Source of the DNA: Thamnaconus septentrionalis
Lineage: Eukaryota; Chordata; Actinopteri; Tetraodontiformes; Monacanthidae
Assembly: GCA_009823395.1 (NCBI GenBank)
Contig: CM020514.1
Span: 6,275,966-6,339,965 of the forward strand
Direction of reading: 5' to 3'
Length of the DNA: 64,000 nucleotides
The number at the start of each line of letters is the position of its first letter. Positions within the stretch are counted from its first letter, which is position 1. Made by a program: the position numbers and the translations under genes. Positions 63,884 to 64,000 of the stretch are shown here, piece after piece. Under the pieces are notes generated by a model. The model was given only the letters and a program-made list of their open reading frames with translations, had not been told where the DNA came from and did not search any database.

Positions 63884-63979
63884 TCACTCCAGCTCCGCCA
63901 GTCCGCTGTCCACCAAAGGCTGATACAGCAGCTCCCCGTCCTCGTCGTACAGCACCACCGTCAGCTCTGGATCGCAGGA
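63884..63979 (-). CDS. Last coding exon of a convergent gene, probably RNF17 (Tudor-domain protein)
   Basis: A minus-strand acceptor (gtccccag, AG at 63980-63981) opens a 32-codon exon in phase 0. It encodes SCDPELTVVLYDEDGELL and then YQPLVDSGLAELE before TGA. The VVLYDEDGE...L..SGLAE pattern is typical of the end of an extended Tudor domain. RNF17 carries Tudor domains, acts in germ granules, and lies beside CENPJ in convergent orientation in human 13q12, which is the arrangement here. The rest of the gene is beyond the right edge. Another Tudor protein cannot be excluded from 31 residues. Confidence 0.55.
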   Translation of the reverse strand, partial: SCDPELTVVLYDEDGELLYQPLVDSGLAELE

Positions 63980-64000
63980 CTGGGGACGTGTGAGGGACAC

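Overview
The window is nuclear DNA of a ray-finned (teleost-type) fish. The evidence is: short-exon vertebrate genes with GT/AG introns, long microsatellites, many small hAT-like and TTAA-flanked MITEs, and the 3' end of a Rex/RTE-like LINE with a (GGAT)n tail. Five genes can be named from their translated exons, one further gene is recognisable by domain, and one THAP exon is an orphan. Human MPHOSPH8, ZMYM2, CENPJ and RNF17 all lie in 13q12, so most of the window looks like a conserved block of that region, with ttf2 (human 1p13) added.

Layout. 1-9906 (minus): zmym2, from its start codon through all MYM zinc fingers. The gene runs off the left edge inside a Glu/Lys/Gln-rich repeat, so its C-terminal domain is missing. 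9907-20421: zmym2 upstream intron or intergenic DNA with a 546-bp hAT-like element, a (CA)n tract and a CpG-rich candidate promoter near 12.5 kb. 20422-20715 (minus): one THAP-domain exon. 24035-41661 (minus): complete mphosph8 in 14 coding exons, about 863 aa. Its ~11-kb intron 7 contains, on the same strand, a separate two-coding-exon gene (31134-35340). That gene encodes C2H2 fingers, a degenerate Crypton-type tyrosine-recombinase domain and two copies of a SANT/Myb-like module. 42916-52732 (minus): complete ttf2 in 22 coding exons, about 1126 aa. 53949-62565 (plus): cenpj in 17 coding exons, head-to-head with ttf2 across a likely bidirectional promoter. 63884-63979 (minus): last coding exon of a convergent gene, probably rnf17.

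The genes are not an operon. ZMYM2 (LSD1/CoREST-associated, SUMO-binding) and MPHOSPH8 (HUSH complex, H3K9me3 reader) are both silencing factors. TTF2 clears RNA polymerase II from DNA, and CENPJ builds centrioles. The most interesting items are the nested recombinase-derived gene, a reading-frame conflict inside cenpj exon 7, and transposon copies dated or bounded by visible target-site duplications, one of them ending a few bases from a ttf2 splice donor. Exon borders were placed by hand from splice consensus and phase continuity. Family assignments rest on recalled homologues, not on a search.
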